Positions 56,135 through 63,759 of a stretch of 64,000 bases of DNA are shown here, piece after piece. Within the stretch, counting starts at the first letter, position 1. Each line of letters opens with the position of its first letter. The notes beneath the pieces are model-generated. The model made no database searches and had not been told where the DNA came from. It was given only the letters and a program-made list of their open reading frames with translations. Source of the DNA: Sphingomonas sp. 7/4-4 (GTDB lineage Bacteria > Pseudomonadota > Alphaproteobacteria > Sphingomonadales > Sphingomonadaceae); the NCBI RefSeq assembly GCF_027941955.1, contig NZ_CP115960.1, positions 3,302,501-3,366,500 of the forward strand, read 5' to 3'. Made by a program: the position numbers and the translations under genes.

Positions 56135-56275
56135 AATTCCTCCCTCGGCGCAGCCGGGGAGGGGGACCGCCGCCAAAGGCGGTGGTGGAGGGGCGTAGCC
56201 GCAAGCGATGTATTTGCGGCCAAGCCCCTCCGTCACGCTGCGCGTGCCACCTCCCCCGCTAAAGCGAGGGAGGAT
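56135..56275. repeat. GGGGAGG-flanked palindromic repeat between capsid and gp6
   Basis: Ends TCCTCCCTCGGCGCAGCCGG and CCCCCGCTAAAGCGAGGGAG with inner CCGCCGCCAAAGGCGGTGG hairpin and the word CACGCTGCGCGTGCCACCT shared with 31407-31540. Confidence 0.85.
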
Positions 56276-56282
56276 CTCGACA

Positions 56283-57339
56283 TCACGAAGCCGCGAACTT
56301 CAGCAGCTTGATCGCCTCGGAGTCGCTCACCATCCCCCACGCGCTTGGTCGCGTAGAAATGCACGAACGGCTTGTTGCTGTACGGATCGCGCAGCACCTG
56401 CGTCTCGCCGCGCTCGGCGATCAGATACCCCGCCTTGAAGTTGCCGAACGCGATCGACAGCGAATTCGCCGCGATGTCCGGCATGTCCTCGGCCTCGACC
56501 ACCGGATAGCCGAGCAGGGTCGCCGGCTGCCCCACCGCGAGGCTCGGTGCCCACAGGAACGCGCCGTCGACGGTCTTGAACTTGCGGATCCTCGCCAGCG
56601 TGGTGCTGTTCATCACCCAGCTCGCGCCCTGCCGATAGGGCGTGCGCAGGCTCTGGACCAGGTCGATGAGCTTGTCCTCCGGATTCGCCGCGAACGCCCC
56701 CGCCGCGCCGCTCGCCACATATTGCAGCGTCCCGAACGCCCGTGCCGCATCGCCGGTCGATGCCGTCGCGGTGGCGAGGAAGCCCCTGGGCTTGTTGGTC
56801 CCGTTGCCGTTGACGAACGCCGACCCTTCCGCCGCGGCGAACTCGCGCGCGATCTCCTGCGCCAGCCACTCCTCGACGTCGAACGCCGCATCGTCGAGCA
56901 TCGCCTGGCTCGCCGCCGGATTGGCATAGAGGTCGCCGCTCGGCGGGGCGACTTCGTTGAAGGTCGGCGTCGCCGTCTCGGCCCGCGCCGCCGTCTCCGC
57001 GGCCCAGCCCGATGCGATGCCGCCGCTGGCCACCAGCTTGCGGTAACCGCTCGATCCCACCTTCACGACATTGGCGATCGCGCGAATGGGCGAGACCGCC
57101 TTCAGCGTCGCGTCGATCCGGGCATCGATCTCCTCGGGCACGGCATAGCCGCCCGCCGCATCGCTCACGCCCGACAGCGCCTTCATCTCCACGCCGCCGC
57201 TGCCGGCGCGCAGGAACCCCTCGAACGCTGCGCTGCCCAAAGGCCGCCCGCCCGCCAGCATCGGCCGCACCGGCGGCAACCCCGCATTCTCCACTGCCTC
57301 GAAGCTCGCCTCGAGCGCATCCGCTTTCACTTCGATCAT
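56283..57339 (-). CDS. GTA major capsid protein (HK97 fold, gp5-like)
   Basis: About 352 residues, start MIEVKADALEASFEAVENAG. Delta-like N-terminal helix removed by protease, then the HK97 core: GGYAVPEEIDARI, VVKVGSSGYRKLVASGG, EWLAQEIAREFAAAEGSAFV, KPRGFLATA, NSTTLARIRKFKT, LLGYPVVEAEDMPD. The last 18 residues shift at GGGGG near 56325; two more G give GGMVSDSEAIKLLKF and the stop at 56283. A terminator-like hairpin lies 22 bp upstream. Confidence 0.95.
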
Positions 57340-57360
57340 GCCTTGTCTCCCATCCACGCG

Positions 57361-57389
57361 AAAAAGCCCGGACGGGAAACCCGCCGGGC
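57361..57389 (-). terminator. Terminator-like hairpin just upstream of the capsid gene
   Basis: On the minus strand GCCCGG-CGGG-TTT-CCCG-T-CCGGGC precedes TTTTT, ten pairs with one bulged T, ending 22 nt before the capsid ATG. It divides packaging/protease genes from capsid/tail genes. It could be an attenuator or a leader hairpin. Confidence 0.75.
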
Positions 57390-57443
57390 AGCAAATTCTT
57401 GAATAATGTCGATGGCGCCGGTGTTAGCCGACGGGCCGTAGCC

Positions 57444-57944
57444 TTAGTGGGGTGGCGTGCCCCGCGTGCAGGCTTCGATCGCCTCGCGCAGCGCCATTGC
57501 GAAGAGGTCGTCCTCCTCGTCTTCGTCGTCCTCGATTTCGTCCGCGATCGCTTCCAGCGCGGGCAGCAACGAAGGATCGGCGATCCACGCCGCAGCCTCC
57601 AGCGTCATTGAATCGATCGTTTCCTCGTCGAGCCGCTTCGTCACATGCGCCAGTGCCAGCGTGGGATCGCGCTTCGCCACTCCGATCGTCGCCTCCAGCG
57701 AGGCCTCGTGATGTTGGTCGTCCATCCCGCGCACCAGCGCCGCCAATACCTCGGGCGTGTCCAGTTCCGATTGCGAAAGCAACAACAATGCCCAGTCGCG
57801 ATTGGTGCCGTCGTCATCCTGCGTCAGCGCGATCAGTTCGGCCCGGCGCGCATCCTCGGCCGCGCCGCCGGTCAGCGCGGGCTCGTCTTCGCGGATCAGC
57901 GTCTGAAGGAATGCGGAGGGCGGAAGATACTCGGAATTTGTCAT
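57444..57944 (-). CDS. HEAT-repeat-like protein inserted in the GTA cluster
   Basis: 166 residues: three or four helical pairs (RDWALLLLSQSELDTPEVLA, LEATIGVAKRDPTLALAHV, AAAWIADPSLLPALEAIADE) ending with a strongly acidic stretch (IEDDEDEEDDLFAMALRE). I infer a HEAT/Armadillo-like solenoid that binds another protein. RcGTA has no gene here. It overlaps the protease stop (ATGA), so it is expressed with the cluster. No enzymatic residues; function unknown. Confidence 0.75.
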   Translation of the reverse strand: MTNSEYLPPSAFLQTLIREDEPALTGGAAEDARRAELIALTQDDDGTNRDWALLLLSQSELDTPEVLAALVRGMDDQHHEASLEATIGVAKRDPTLALAHVTKRLDEETIDSMTLEAAAWIADPSLLPALEAIADEIEDDEDEEDDLFAMALREAIEACTRGTPPH

Positions 57945-58344
57945 GTAGCGCTTGTGCCAGCTTCGCGCCCCGCCGCGCAATCCACCGCATGCACGCGCGC
58001 CAGCGGCTGCATCGGGCTCGCCACCAGGCTCACTTCGAGCAATTCGAGCCCCTTGATCTCGCGCCGCGGCCCGTCACGGGCCTCGGTCACCCGATATCCG
58101 AACGACAGCCCCGTCACCGCGCCCTTCGCCACTGCCTCGGCGAGCCCCGGCACCGCGACCCGCCCGATCACCCTCAGGCCCCGGCCGTCCTCGCTCAGTT
58201 GCTCGATCTCGCCCACCGGCTTGCCCGAATGCTGCCACAAGAGCGGCACCGGCCGCGCCAGCCGGAACGCCCCCGGCGCACGACGTCGCCGCCGCGATCG
58301 GGCACGTCGAACACCGCGGCATAGCCCGCGAAGCGCACGCTCAT
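57941..58344 (-). CDS. GTA prohead protease (HK97 type, gp4-like)
   Basis: About 134 residues after repair: FAGYAAVFDVPDRGGDVV, VPLLWQHSGKPVGEIEQL (His), AVTGLSFGYRVTEARDG (Ser), ELLEVSLVASPMQPLA. The His-Ser pair fits the S78-type protease that trims capsid precursors. The frame breaks near 58278 in GGGGG; one G gives RRGAFRLARPVPLLW. Confidence 0.92.
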
Positions 58345-58649
58345 TTCAGCCACCCCGGAAACCCCAGTTTCACTGCGAGCCCGACCAGCACCAAAGCCGC
58401 GAGCATCCGCCCCGCCCAGGAGAACGCCGCCTTCAATGCCGAGCGCTTGGCGTCGCGCCATGCCCCCAGCAGCTCGCGCAGCTCCGCCATGTCCTTCGCC
58501 GCGCCGACATCCTCCAGCCCCAGCCGCGCCAGCGCCCGCTGCGCGCTCAGCTCGCCCGCCTCCTCGGCGATCGCCCGCAGCGTCGCCGTATCGGCACCGT
58601 CTTCCTTCGCCTGCTCGATCAATTGCGCGAGCACCGTCTCGTTACGCAT
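58341..58649 (-). CDS. DUF6127-family small GTA protein
   Basis: 102 residues: helical N-terminus (MRNETVLAQLIEQAKEDGAD) with LRAIAEEAGELSAQRAL and one C-terminal membrane helix (LAALVLVGLAVKLGFPGW). Position after the portal resembles RcGTA g3.5. Start set by GGGAG 7 bp upstream. Role unknown; perhaps a membrane-linked assembly factor. Confidence 0.75.
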   Translation of the reverse strand: MRNETVLAQLIEQAKEDGADTATLRAIAEEAGELSAQRALARLGLEDVGAAKDMAELRELLGAWRDAKRSALKAAFSWAGRMLAALVLVGLAVKLGFPGWLK

Positions 58650-58698
58650 CACATTTCTCCCGATTGCCGCGCCGCCCGCGCGCGCCTAGGCCAGCGAC

Positions 58699-58872
58699 AT
58701 GCGCCGCCGGCTCTTTCCCCTGCTCGTCCTGTTGCTGGTCGTCCTCGCCGCTTTGCTGCTCTGGGCCTGGTCGACCGACGCCGTGCTCAAGTCCAAATGC
58801 GCGCAGGTCGACGGCGTCTGGAATGTCGAAGCGCGCACCTGCACGCTCACCGTCACGACAATCCGACCATAG
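58699..58872 (+). CDS. Small single-pass membrane protein on the opposite strand
   Basis: 57 residues, MRRRLFPLLVLLLVVLAALL then SKCAQVDGVWNVEARTCTLT. One N-terminal membrane helix, then a short outside domain with two cysteines that could bridge. It fills the only gap between portal and DUF6127 genes and overlaps the portal stop by 20 bp. I recall such proteins in sphingomonads but cannot name a family. Confidence 0.5.
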   Translation: MRRRLFPLLVLLLVVLAALLLWAWSTDAVLKSKCAQVDGVWNVEARTCTLTVTTIRP

Positions 58873-59962
58873 CCCTTTTCTCCTCGTCGCTGAGGAAGTC
58901 GGCCGCGCTCACCTGGCGCCACAGCCGCTCGCGATCCTCGGCCAGCGCCGCCACTCGGTCGAGGTCGATCGTCAGCGCCGCGTCCGGAAACCAGCCCGCC
59001 AGCGCCTGTGCCAGCCCGGCGAGGATCGTCTCCGCCACCGGCAGGATCGCCAGCCGCCACAATGCCCGGTTCGCCTCGCGGTAATTGGCGAAGGCGGTGT
59101 CGCCCGGCAGCCCCATCAGCATCGGTGGCACCCCGAAGGCCAATGCGATCTCGCGCGCCGCCGCCGCCTTCAGCGCCATGAAATCCATGTCGGCAGGCGT
59201 CATGCTCATCGCCTGCCATTTGAGCCCGCCCTCTAGCAGCATCGGCCGTCCCGCGTTCGCAGCGCCGGCGAACGCCGCCTCGAGCTCGCTCTTGATCCGC
59301 GCGAACTGGTCGGGGCTCAGCACCCCGCCGTCGCTCACGTCATAGACCAGGGCGCCCGAAGGCCGCGCCGCATTGTCGAGCAATGCCTTGTTCCAGCGCG
59401 TCGCGGCATTGTGGATCGCCACCGCGCCCGCCGCTGCGCCGAGGCAGCCGAGCCCATAATGGTCGTCGACCGGATTGAACGCCTTGATATGCGCCACTGC
59501 CGGCCGCCCACCGGCATCCTCCGCCGCGAGCCGGCTGACATGCTCGCCTACCCGGTAGCGATACGCCACCGGCCAGCCCCCGGCATCGGCCTCCACCGTC
59601 ACCCGCTCGGGCCGCAGCGCGAACAATTCGCGCACCTGCCCCGCGCCGTCGCAGAGGATCTGCACATAGGCGTTGCCATGGAGCAGCAATTGGGCCGCCA
59701 CCGTCTCGATCAGCACCTGTCCGCCCGAACGCGCCGTCGCCAGCGCCGCCAGCGCCGGCTCGCTCGCCTTGAGCGGCGCCGATCCCACGCCTTCGCTCAC
59801 CAATTTCACCGCGCGCTGCGCCACCGGATTGTTGCAATAGCCTTCGCGCACCTGCGCCTCGTAGCTGCGCGGCCATTCGCCGAGGCTGGTGATGCTCCCG
59901 CCACGCGCCAGCGCCGGCCGCACGCCATCGCGCGCGGCCGACTTCCGTCCGAACCATTTCAT
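58853..59962 (-). CDS. GTA portal protein (HK97 family, gp3-like)
   Basis: 369 residues: LGEWPRSYEAQVREGYCNNP, VAQLLLHGNAYVQILCDGAG, FNPVDDHYGLGCLGAA, PMLLEGGLKWQAMSMTPADM, FGVPPMLMGLPGDTAFANYR and the stem/clip helices. Forms the dodecameric DNA gate. GGGAGAGG ribosome site. Full length. Confidence 0.95.
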   Translation of the reverse strand: MKWFGRKSAARDGVRPALARGGSITSLGEWPRSYEAQVREGYCNNPVAQRAVKLVSEGVGSAPLKASEPALAALATARSGGQVLIETVAAQLLLHGNAYVQILCDGAGQVRELFALRPERVTVEADAGGWPVAYRYRVGEHVSRLAAEDAGGRPAVAHIKAFNPVDDHYGLGCLGAAAGAVAIHNAATRWNKALLDNAARPSGALVYDVSDGGVLSPDQFARIKSELEAAFAGAANAGRPMLLEGGLKWQAMSMTPADMDFMALKAAAAREIALAFGVPPMLMGLPGDTAFANYREANRALWRLAILPVAETILAGLAQALAGWFPDAALTIDLDRVAALAEDRERLWRQVSAADFLSDEEKRAMVGLS

Positions 59963-60061
59963 TTGCCTCTCCCGGGTCAGGGGTTGTGTCGCCGCAGCGA
60001 TCCGTGTTTGTGGCAGTCGCTTGTCGGCGACTGTTCAGCGGGCCGGGGCCTGGAGGTGACC

Positions 60062-60819
60062 ATGACGCCGGTCGTTCGCGAAACGCTCTCGAAAGTACCC
60101 GCCGTCACGCTGGGCTTCTGGATCATCAAGATCCTCGCCACCACCCTCGGCGAAACCGCCGGCGATACGCTCAGCATGACGTTCAACCTCGGCTATCTCG
60201 TCAGCACTGCGGTTTTCCTCGCGTTGCTGGTGCTGCTGGCGTGGCGCCAAATCGCGGCGAGCCGTTTCCATCCGCTGCTCTACTGGGCGACGATCATTGC
60301 CTCGACCATGGCGGGCACGACGATGGCCGACTTCGCGACCCGTTCGCTGGGCATCGGCTACACCGGCGGGTCCGCGCTCCTGCTCGGATGCGTTTTGGCA
60401 TCGCTATTCGTCTGGCACCGGGCGCTGGGCTCGATCTCGGTCTCCACCGTCCATGAACCGACTGCCGAACGCTATTACTGGATCACGATCACCTTCTCGC
60501 AGACGCTCGGCACGGCGCTCGGCGACTGGACCGCCGACACGAATGGTCTGGGATATGGCGGCGCCGCGCTGATCTTCGGCGCGATGCTCGCTATCCTCCT
60601 CCTTCTCTACGCCTTCACGACGATCAATCGCGTCGCATTGTTCTGGGCCGCCTTCATTCTCACTCGCCCGCTGGGTGCGGCGGTTGGCGATTTGCTCGAC
60701 AAGCCTGTCGATCATGGCGGGCTGGCGTTCAGTCGTCCTTTGGCTTCGGCGGTGCTGGCAGGAGCAATTCTCCTGCTCATAATGGCGTTACCCAAAAGGC
60801 GGCCCGGTCGAGCGCCTGA
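60062..60819 (+). CDS. COG4705-like integral membrane protein
   Basis: About 252 residues, seven or eight membrane helices with the repeated pattern IKILATTLGETAGDTLSMTF, FSQTLGTALGDWTADTNGLG and TRPLGAAVGDLLDKPV. This internal triplication of G-(E/D)-(T/W/L) motifs marks the COG4705 group. GGAGGTGACC precedes the ATG. As given the frame runs on to 61030; one A at 60794 would stop it at 60819. It lies on the plus strand inside the minus-strand cluster. Confidence 0.8.
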
Positions 60820-60831
60820 GCGCGCGCGAAC

Positions 60832-61500
60832 TTACCGCTTCGTCCCGAACCAGATCACGTGCCGCGGACCCTTGCCGTTGCTGCGCGCCTTCACGCCGAC
60901 TTCCTCCACCGCGAAGTCCGCATCGCGCAGCCGCCGCGCGAACACAGCGTCGGGCGCCGCCGACCATATCGCCAGCACCCCGCCGGTCCGCAGCGCGGCC
61001 CTGGCCGCCGCCAGCCCGCGCATCGAATAGAGCCCGTCATTCCCCGGCCGGGTAAGCCCGTCCGGCCCGTTGTCGACATCGAGCAGGATCGCATCATAGC
61101 CGCCGCGCCCGTGCCGGATCATCGCCCCGACATCGTCGAGCACCACCTCCACCCGCCGATCGTCGAGGCACCCCGCCGCCAGTTCGGCCATCGGCCCGCG
61201 CGCCCAGTCGATGATCTTGGGCACCAGCTCGCTCACCGTCACCCGCGCATCGCCGTCCAGCCGCTTCAGCGCCGCCCGCAGCGTGAACCCCATCCCGTAT
61301 CCGCCGATCAGCAGATGCGGCGCCGGCACGCGCAGCCGATCGATCGTCATCTCGGCGAGCGCCTCTTCCGAACCGCTCATCCGGCTGTTCATCAATTCGT
61401 TGCGGTCGAGCACGATCATGAAGTCGCTGCCCCGCCGAAACAGCCGCAGCGGATCCCCGCCGGGCACTTCGGCCGTATCGATCAAGTCACGCGGAACCAT
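60832..61500 (-). CDS. Spermidine-synthase-like protein
   Basis: 222 residues with Rossmann fold: HLLIGGYGMGFTLRAALKRL, VTVSELVPKIIDWARGPM, GYDAILLDVDNGPDGLTRPG and SMRGLAAARAALRTGGVLAI. It is shorter than SpeE and lacks its N-terminal beta domain, so it may be a SAM-dependent methyltransferase-like relative. Start MVPRDLIDTAEVPGGDPLRL taken at 61500. It separates the terminase from the portal. Confidence 0.8.
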   Translation of the reverse strand: MVPRDLIDTAEVPGGDPLRLFRRGSDFMIVLDRNELMNSRMSGSEEALAEMTIDRLRVPAPHLLIGGYGMGFTLRAALKRLDGDARVTVSELVPKIIDWARGPMAELAAGCLDDRRVEVVLDDVGAMIRHGRGGYDAILLDVDNGPDGLTRPGNDGLYSMRGLAAARAALRTGGVLAIWSAAPDAVFARRLRDADFAVEEVGVKARSNGKGPRHVIWFGTKR

Positions 61501-61547
61501 CCCGCCGCTATCCGCGCTACCCGGCCGCCGCACAAGCGGTGATTACC

Positions 61548-61692
61548 TTCTTTCCCTCTCCCCTTGTGGGAGAGGGAGGGAGCGCCGGAGGCGCGGAAGG
61601 GTGAGGGGAGGGCTGCGCCCTTGATACGTGTCCCCTCATCCTTCCCGCTGCTTCGCAGCGGGCCCCTTCCTTCTCCCACAAGGGGAGAAGGA
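61548..61692. repeat. CTCTCCC-type palindromic repeat downstream of terminase
   Basis: CCCTCTCCCCTTGTGGGAGA at the left pairs with CTTCTCCCACAAGGGGAGAA at the right; the middle has CGCTGCTTCGCAGCG. Related to 13973-14135 and 53243-53340. Confidence 0.8.
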
Positions 61693-61702
61693 AGTTCACC
61701 CC

Positions 61703-63037
61703 TCACATCAGCGTAACCCGCGCCGCGCCGCGTTTCCCCAGCATCAGCTCGGTCATCGCCCAGACCAGGGCGTCCGCCCGATCCGGCGAGCGGCCCGGCC
61801 CCTCATAGCCGCCGCCCGCCTGCAGCCCGCACAATTCGTCCTCCAGCTCGGGGAACGCCCCGGCATGCAGCACCTTTCCCGCCTCGTAGAGCAACGCCAC
61901 CGGCTCGGCCCGCGCGCTCTTGCCGCGCGAGGCATGGACCAAAGTCACCGGCAGCCCGGTATCGGCGCCGCGCAGCACGCTCGCCACCATGTCGCCGCCC
62001 TGGTTCTTCTCGGCCACCACCCGGTCGGCGCCGCACCGTGCCGCGCATTTCGCCACTGCCCGCGCCCAGCCTTCGGGAGAGACCCCGGACACCGTGGCAT
62101 CCTCGATCACATAGCCGCGTCCGTCGCGCCCCAGCCCCACTGCGACGATCCCGCACGCATCGCCCCCGGCGCTCGCCGGCGGATCGACGCCGATCACCAC
62201 GCGCACCAGCTCGGGCGCCGCCTCGGCGCGCGCCCGCTCGATCAGCCGCCGCGTCCACAAGGCGCCGGCGACATCCTCGAGCAATTCGCCGTCCAGCTCC
62301 TGCCGTCCCAGCCGCGTGCCGGCATAGGTCGCCAGCATCGCCTCGACGAAGCGCTCCGGCAGATGCGGATTGTCGCGCGTCCGCCCACGCACCACGGCCG
62401 CCGCCGCGTCCGCCAGCCGCTCCACCCGCCGCATCAGCTCGGTCGACTGCGGCGTGGTGGTCACCAGCACGCGCGGCGCGCTCCCCAGCCGCAGCCCGAA
62501 CATCATATTGTCCCAGGCGTCGTCCCCGCGCCGTCCCCATTTGCCGATTTCGTCGCACCACGCGGCATGGTGCTCGGGGCCGCGCAGCGCCTCCGCCGCC
62601 TCGGCCGAATAGACCGTGGCCATCGCCCCCGAAGCGAAGGTCACTTCGCCGCGCGCGCGGCTCCATTCGATCCTTTCGCCGTCGCGCGCCACCGCCAGCA
62701 GTCCGCTGGGACCCTCCACCATCACGCGGCGCACATCGTCCTTCGTCGCGCCGATCAATGCGAAGCGCGCGCCGGGCGTACGCCGCGCCAGCCCGCTCAG
62801 CCATTCCGCCCCCGCCCGGGTCTTGCCGAAGCCGCGCCCCGCCATGATCAGCCACACCAAAGGGTCGCCGCCCGGATCGAGCTGCCCGTCATGCGCCCAG
62901 ATCGGAAAGCGCTCCAGCCATTCCACGCACTGCGCATCGCTCAGCCGCGCCAGCACCTGCGCCTGCACCTTCTCCGGCAAGTCGATCAGCGCGCGCAGCA
63001 GCTTGAGGTCGTCCGGATCGGCGGCCTCAGGCGTCAT
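61703..63037 (-). CDS. GTA terminase large subunit (gp2-like)
   Basis: 444 residues from MTPEAADPDDLKLLRALIDL. ATPase: Walker A MAGRGFGKTRAG, Walker B AAWCDEIGKW, coupling VLVTTTPQST. Nuclease: VIGVDPPASAGGDACG, VVAEKNQGGDMV and SPDRADALVWAMTEL supply the acidic residues. Drives headful packaging of host DNA. ATG lies 11 bp inside the end of the TerS-like gene. Apparent fusion to that gene in frame is an artefact of the TerS frameshift. Confidence 0.96.
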   Translation of the reverse strand: MTPEAADPDDLKLLRALIDLPEKVQAQVLARLSDAQCVEWLERFPIWAHDGQLDPGGDPLVWLIMAGRGFGKTRAGAEWLSGLARRTPGARFALIGATKDDVRRVMVEGPSGLLAVARDGERIEWSRARGEVTFASGAMATVYSAEAAEALRGPEHHAAWCDEIGKWGRRGDDAWDNMMFGLRLGSAPRVLVTTTPQSTELMRRVERLADAAAAVVRGRTRDNPHLPERFVEAMLATYAGTRLGRQELDGELLEDVAGALWTRRLIERARAEAAPELVRVVIGVDPPASAGGDACGIVAVGLGRDGRGYVIEDATVSGVSPEGWARAVAKCAARCGADRVVAEKNQGGDMVASVLRGADTGLPVTLVHASRGKSARAEPVALLYEAGKVLHAGAFPELEDELCGLQAGGGYEGPGRSPDRADALVWAMTELMLGKRGAARVTLM

Positions 63038-63535
63038 GGGACTTGCGCAGCCGCTTGCTTGCGGCTGCGATCGCCTTGGCCAGCGCCGCATTGGTCTCCT
63101 CGCGCGTCGCCATCCGGCGTTGTTTGCCTCGCGCTGCCTTATGGCCGTGGCGCGACGCGCGATGATGGCGCAGCAATTCCATTGCCTTCGCGAAGTCGAA
63201 CGGCGGCAATTCCTCGCCCATCTCGGCTTCGGCGCGTTCCGGATCGGCAGGCTCCAGCGCACGCCCGCGCCGCCATGTTCGAGCGCCAGCATCTCCAGCC
63301 GGTCATATCCCGCCTCCAGCGCTTCACGCCATTGCGCGACGAACTGCGGATCCCGCCCCCGATGCTTGTAGACCGTGCATTGGGAGACCCCGGCAAAGGC
63401 AGCCGCCCTCTTGACGTTGCAGGTCAGCGCCAGCGCGTCGAGAAACCGCTGCCGCCGCTGCACCGTAAAGCCACGCGGATGGGGCTTGCGCCGCTGCCGC
63501 TGTCCGTCACGATTGGCCATGATCAAATCGTCCAT
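63027..63535 (-). CDS. GTA small terminase-like DNA-binding protein (gp1-like)
   Basis: About 169 residues after repair: helix-turn-helix FLDALALTCNVKRAAAFAGV and SQCTVYKHRGRDPQFVAQW, then PPFDFAKAMELLRHHRASRH and ATREETNAALAKAIAAASKR. The frame breaks near 63267 (GTGCGCTG, expected GTGGCGCTG). The ATG at 63535 has GGGAG 8 bp upstream; an ATG 15 bp inside is an alternative. TerS binds DNA and loads TerL. Confidence 0.85.
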
Positions 63536-63555
63536 CCTGTTTCTCCCGAAACGCA

Positions 63556-63605
63556 AAGGGCCGGCGCACCTCCCGGTGCCCGGCCCTTCCAGAGGCCCGA
63601 AGGCC
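63556..63605 (-). promoter_or_regulatory. Two hairpins in the leader of the GTA cluster
   Basis: Read on the minus strand: GGCC-TTCG-GGCC (63605-63594, UUCG-type loop), then AAGGGCCGG / CCGGCCCTT with inner GCACC/GGTGC arms (63588-63556), ending 21 nt before the TerS-like ATG. Sequence after the second hairpin is TTTGCGTTTC, a weak T-tract. Confidence 0.6.
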
Positions 63606-63669
63606 CCGACTCGCAATTCTTCATCGTTCCCTAGTTGTGCCACATCAACGTGACGATGTCAAGCGAAAA

Positions 63670-63684
63670 TAACCGATCTGGTTA
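63670..63684. promoter_or_regulatory. TAACC-N5-GGTTA dyad between GTA cluster and cobalamin gene
   Basis: TAACCGATCTGGTTA has symmetric five-base arms in the 224-bp divergent gap; it could be an operator for either side. No full CtrA box is present here. Confidence 0.35.
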
Positions 63685-63759
63685 GATGAACTTCCCCCAG
63701 GCTGAGAGCGATGCGCCGGGCTTTCGCGCCGGCTGCTCCGGGCGTAAGGACAAGCCCGC

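Noticed and set aside
13190..56275. CRISPR array
   Set aside because: The repeats are isolated palindromic elements far apart with no regular spacers and no cas genes.
60819..61030. C-terminal extension of the COG4705-like protein
   Set aside because: The extra 70 residues are antisense to the spermidine-synthase-like gene and disappear if one A is added to a run at 60794.
47119..63535. Intact prophage
   Set aside because: Head and tail genes are present but integrase, repressor, replication and lysis genes are absent, and no attachment repeats flank the region. Gene order follows Rhodobacter-type GTA.
61703..63643. Natural fusion of small and large terminase
   Set aside because: The apparent single frame arises only because a one-base loss in TerS shifts it into the TerL frame; the proper TerS C-terminus and stop lie in the other frame and overlap the TerL ATG.
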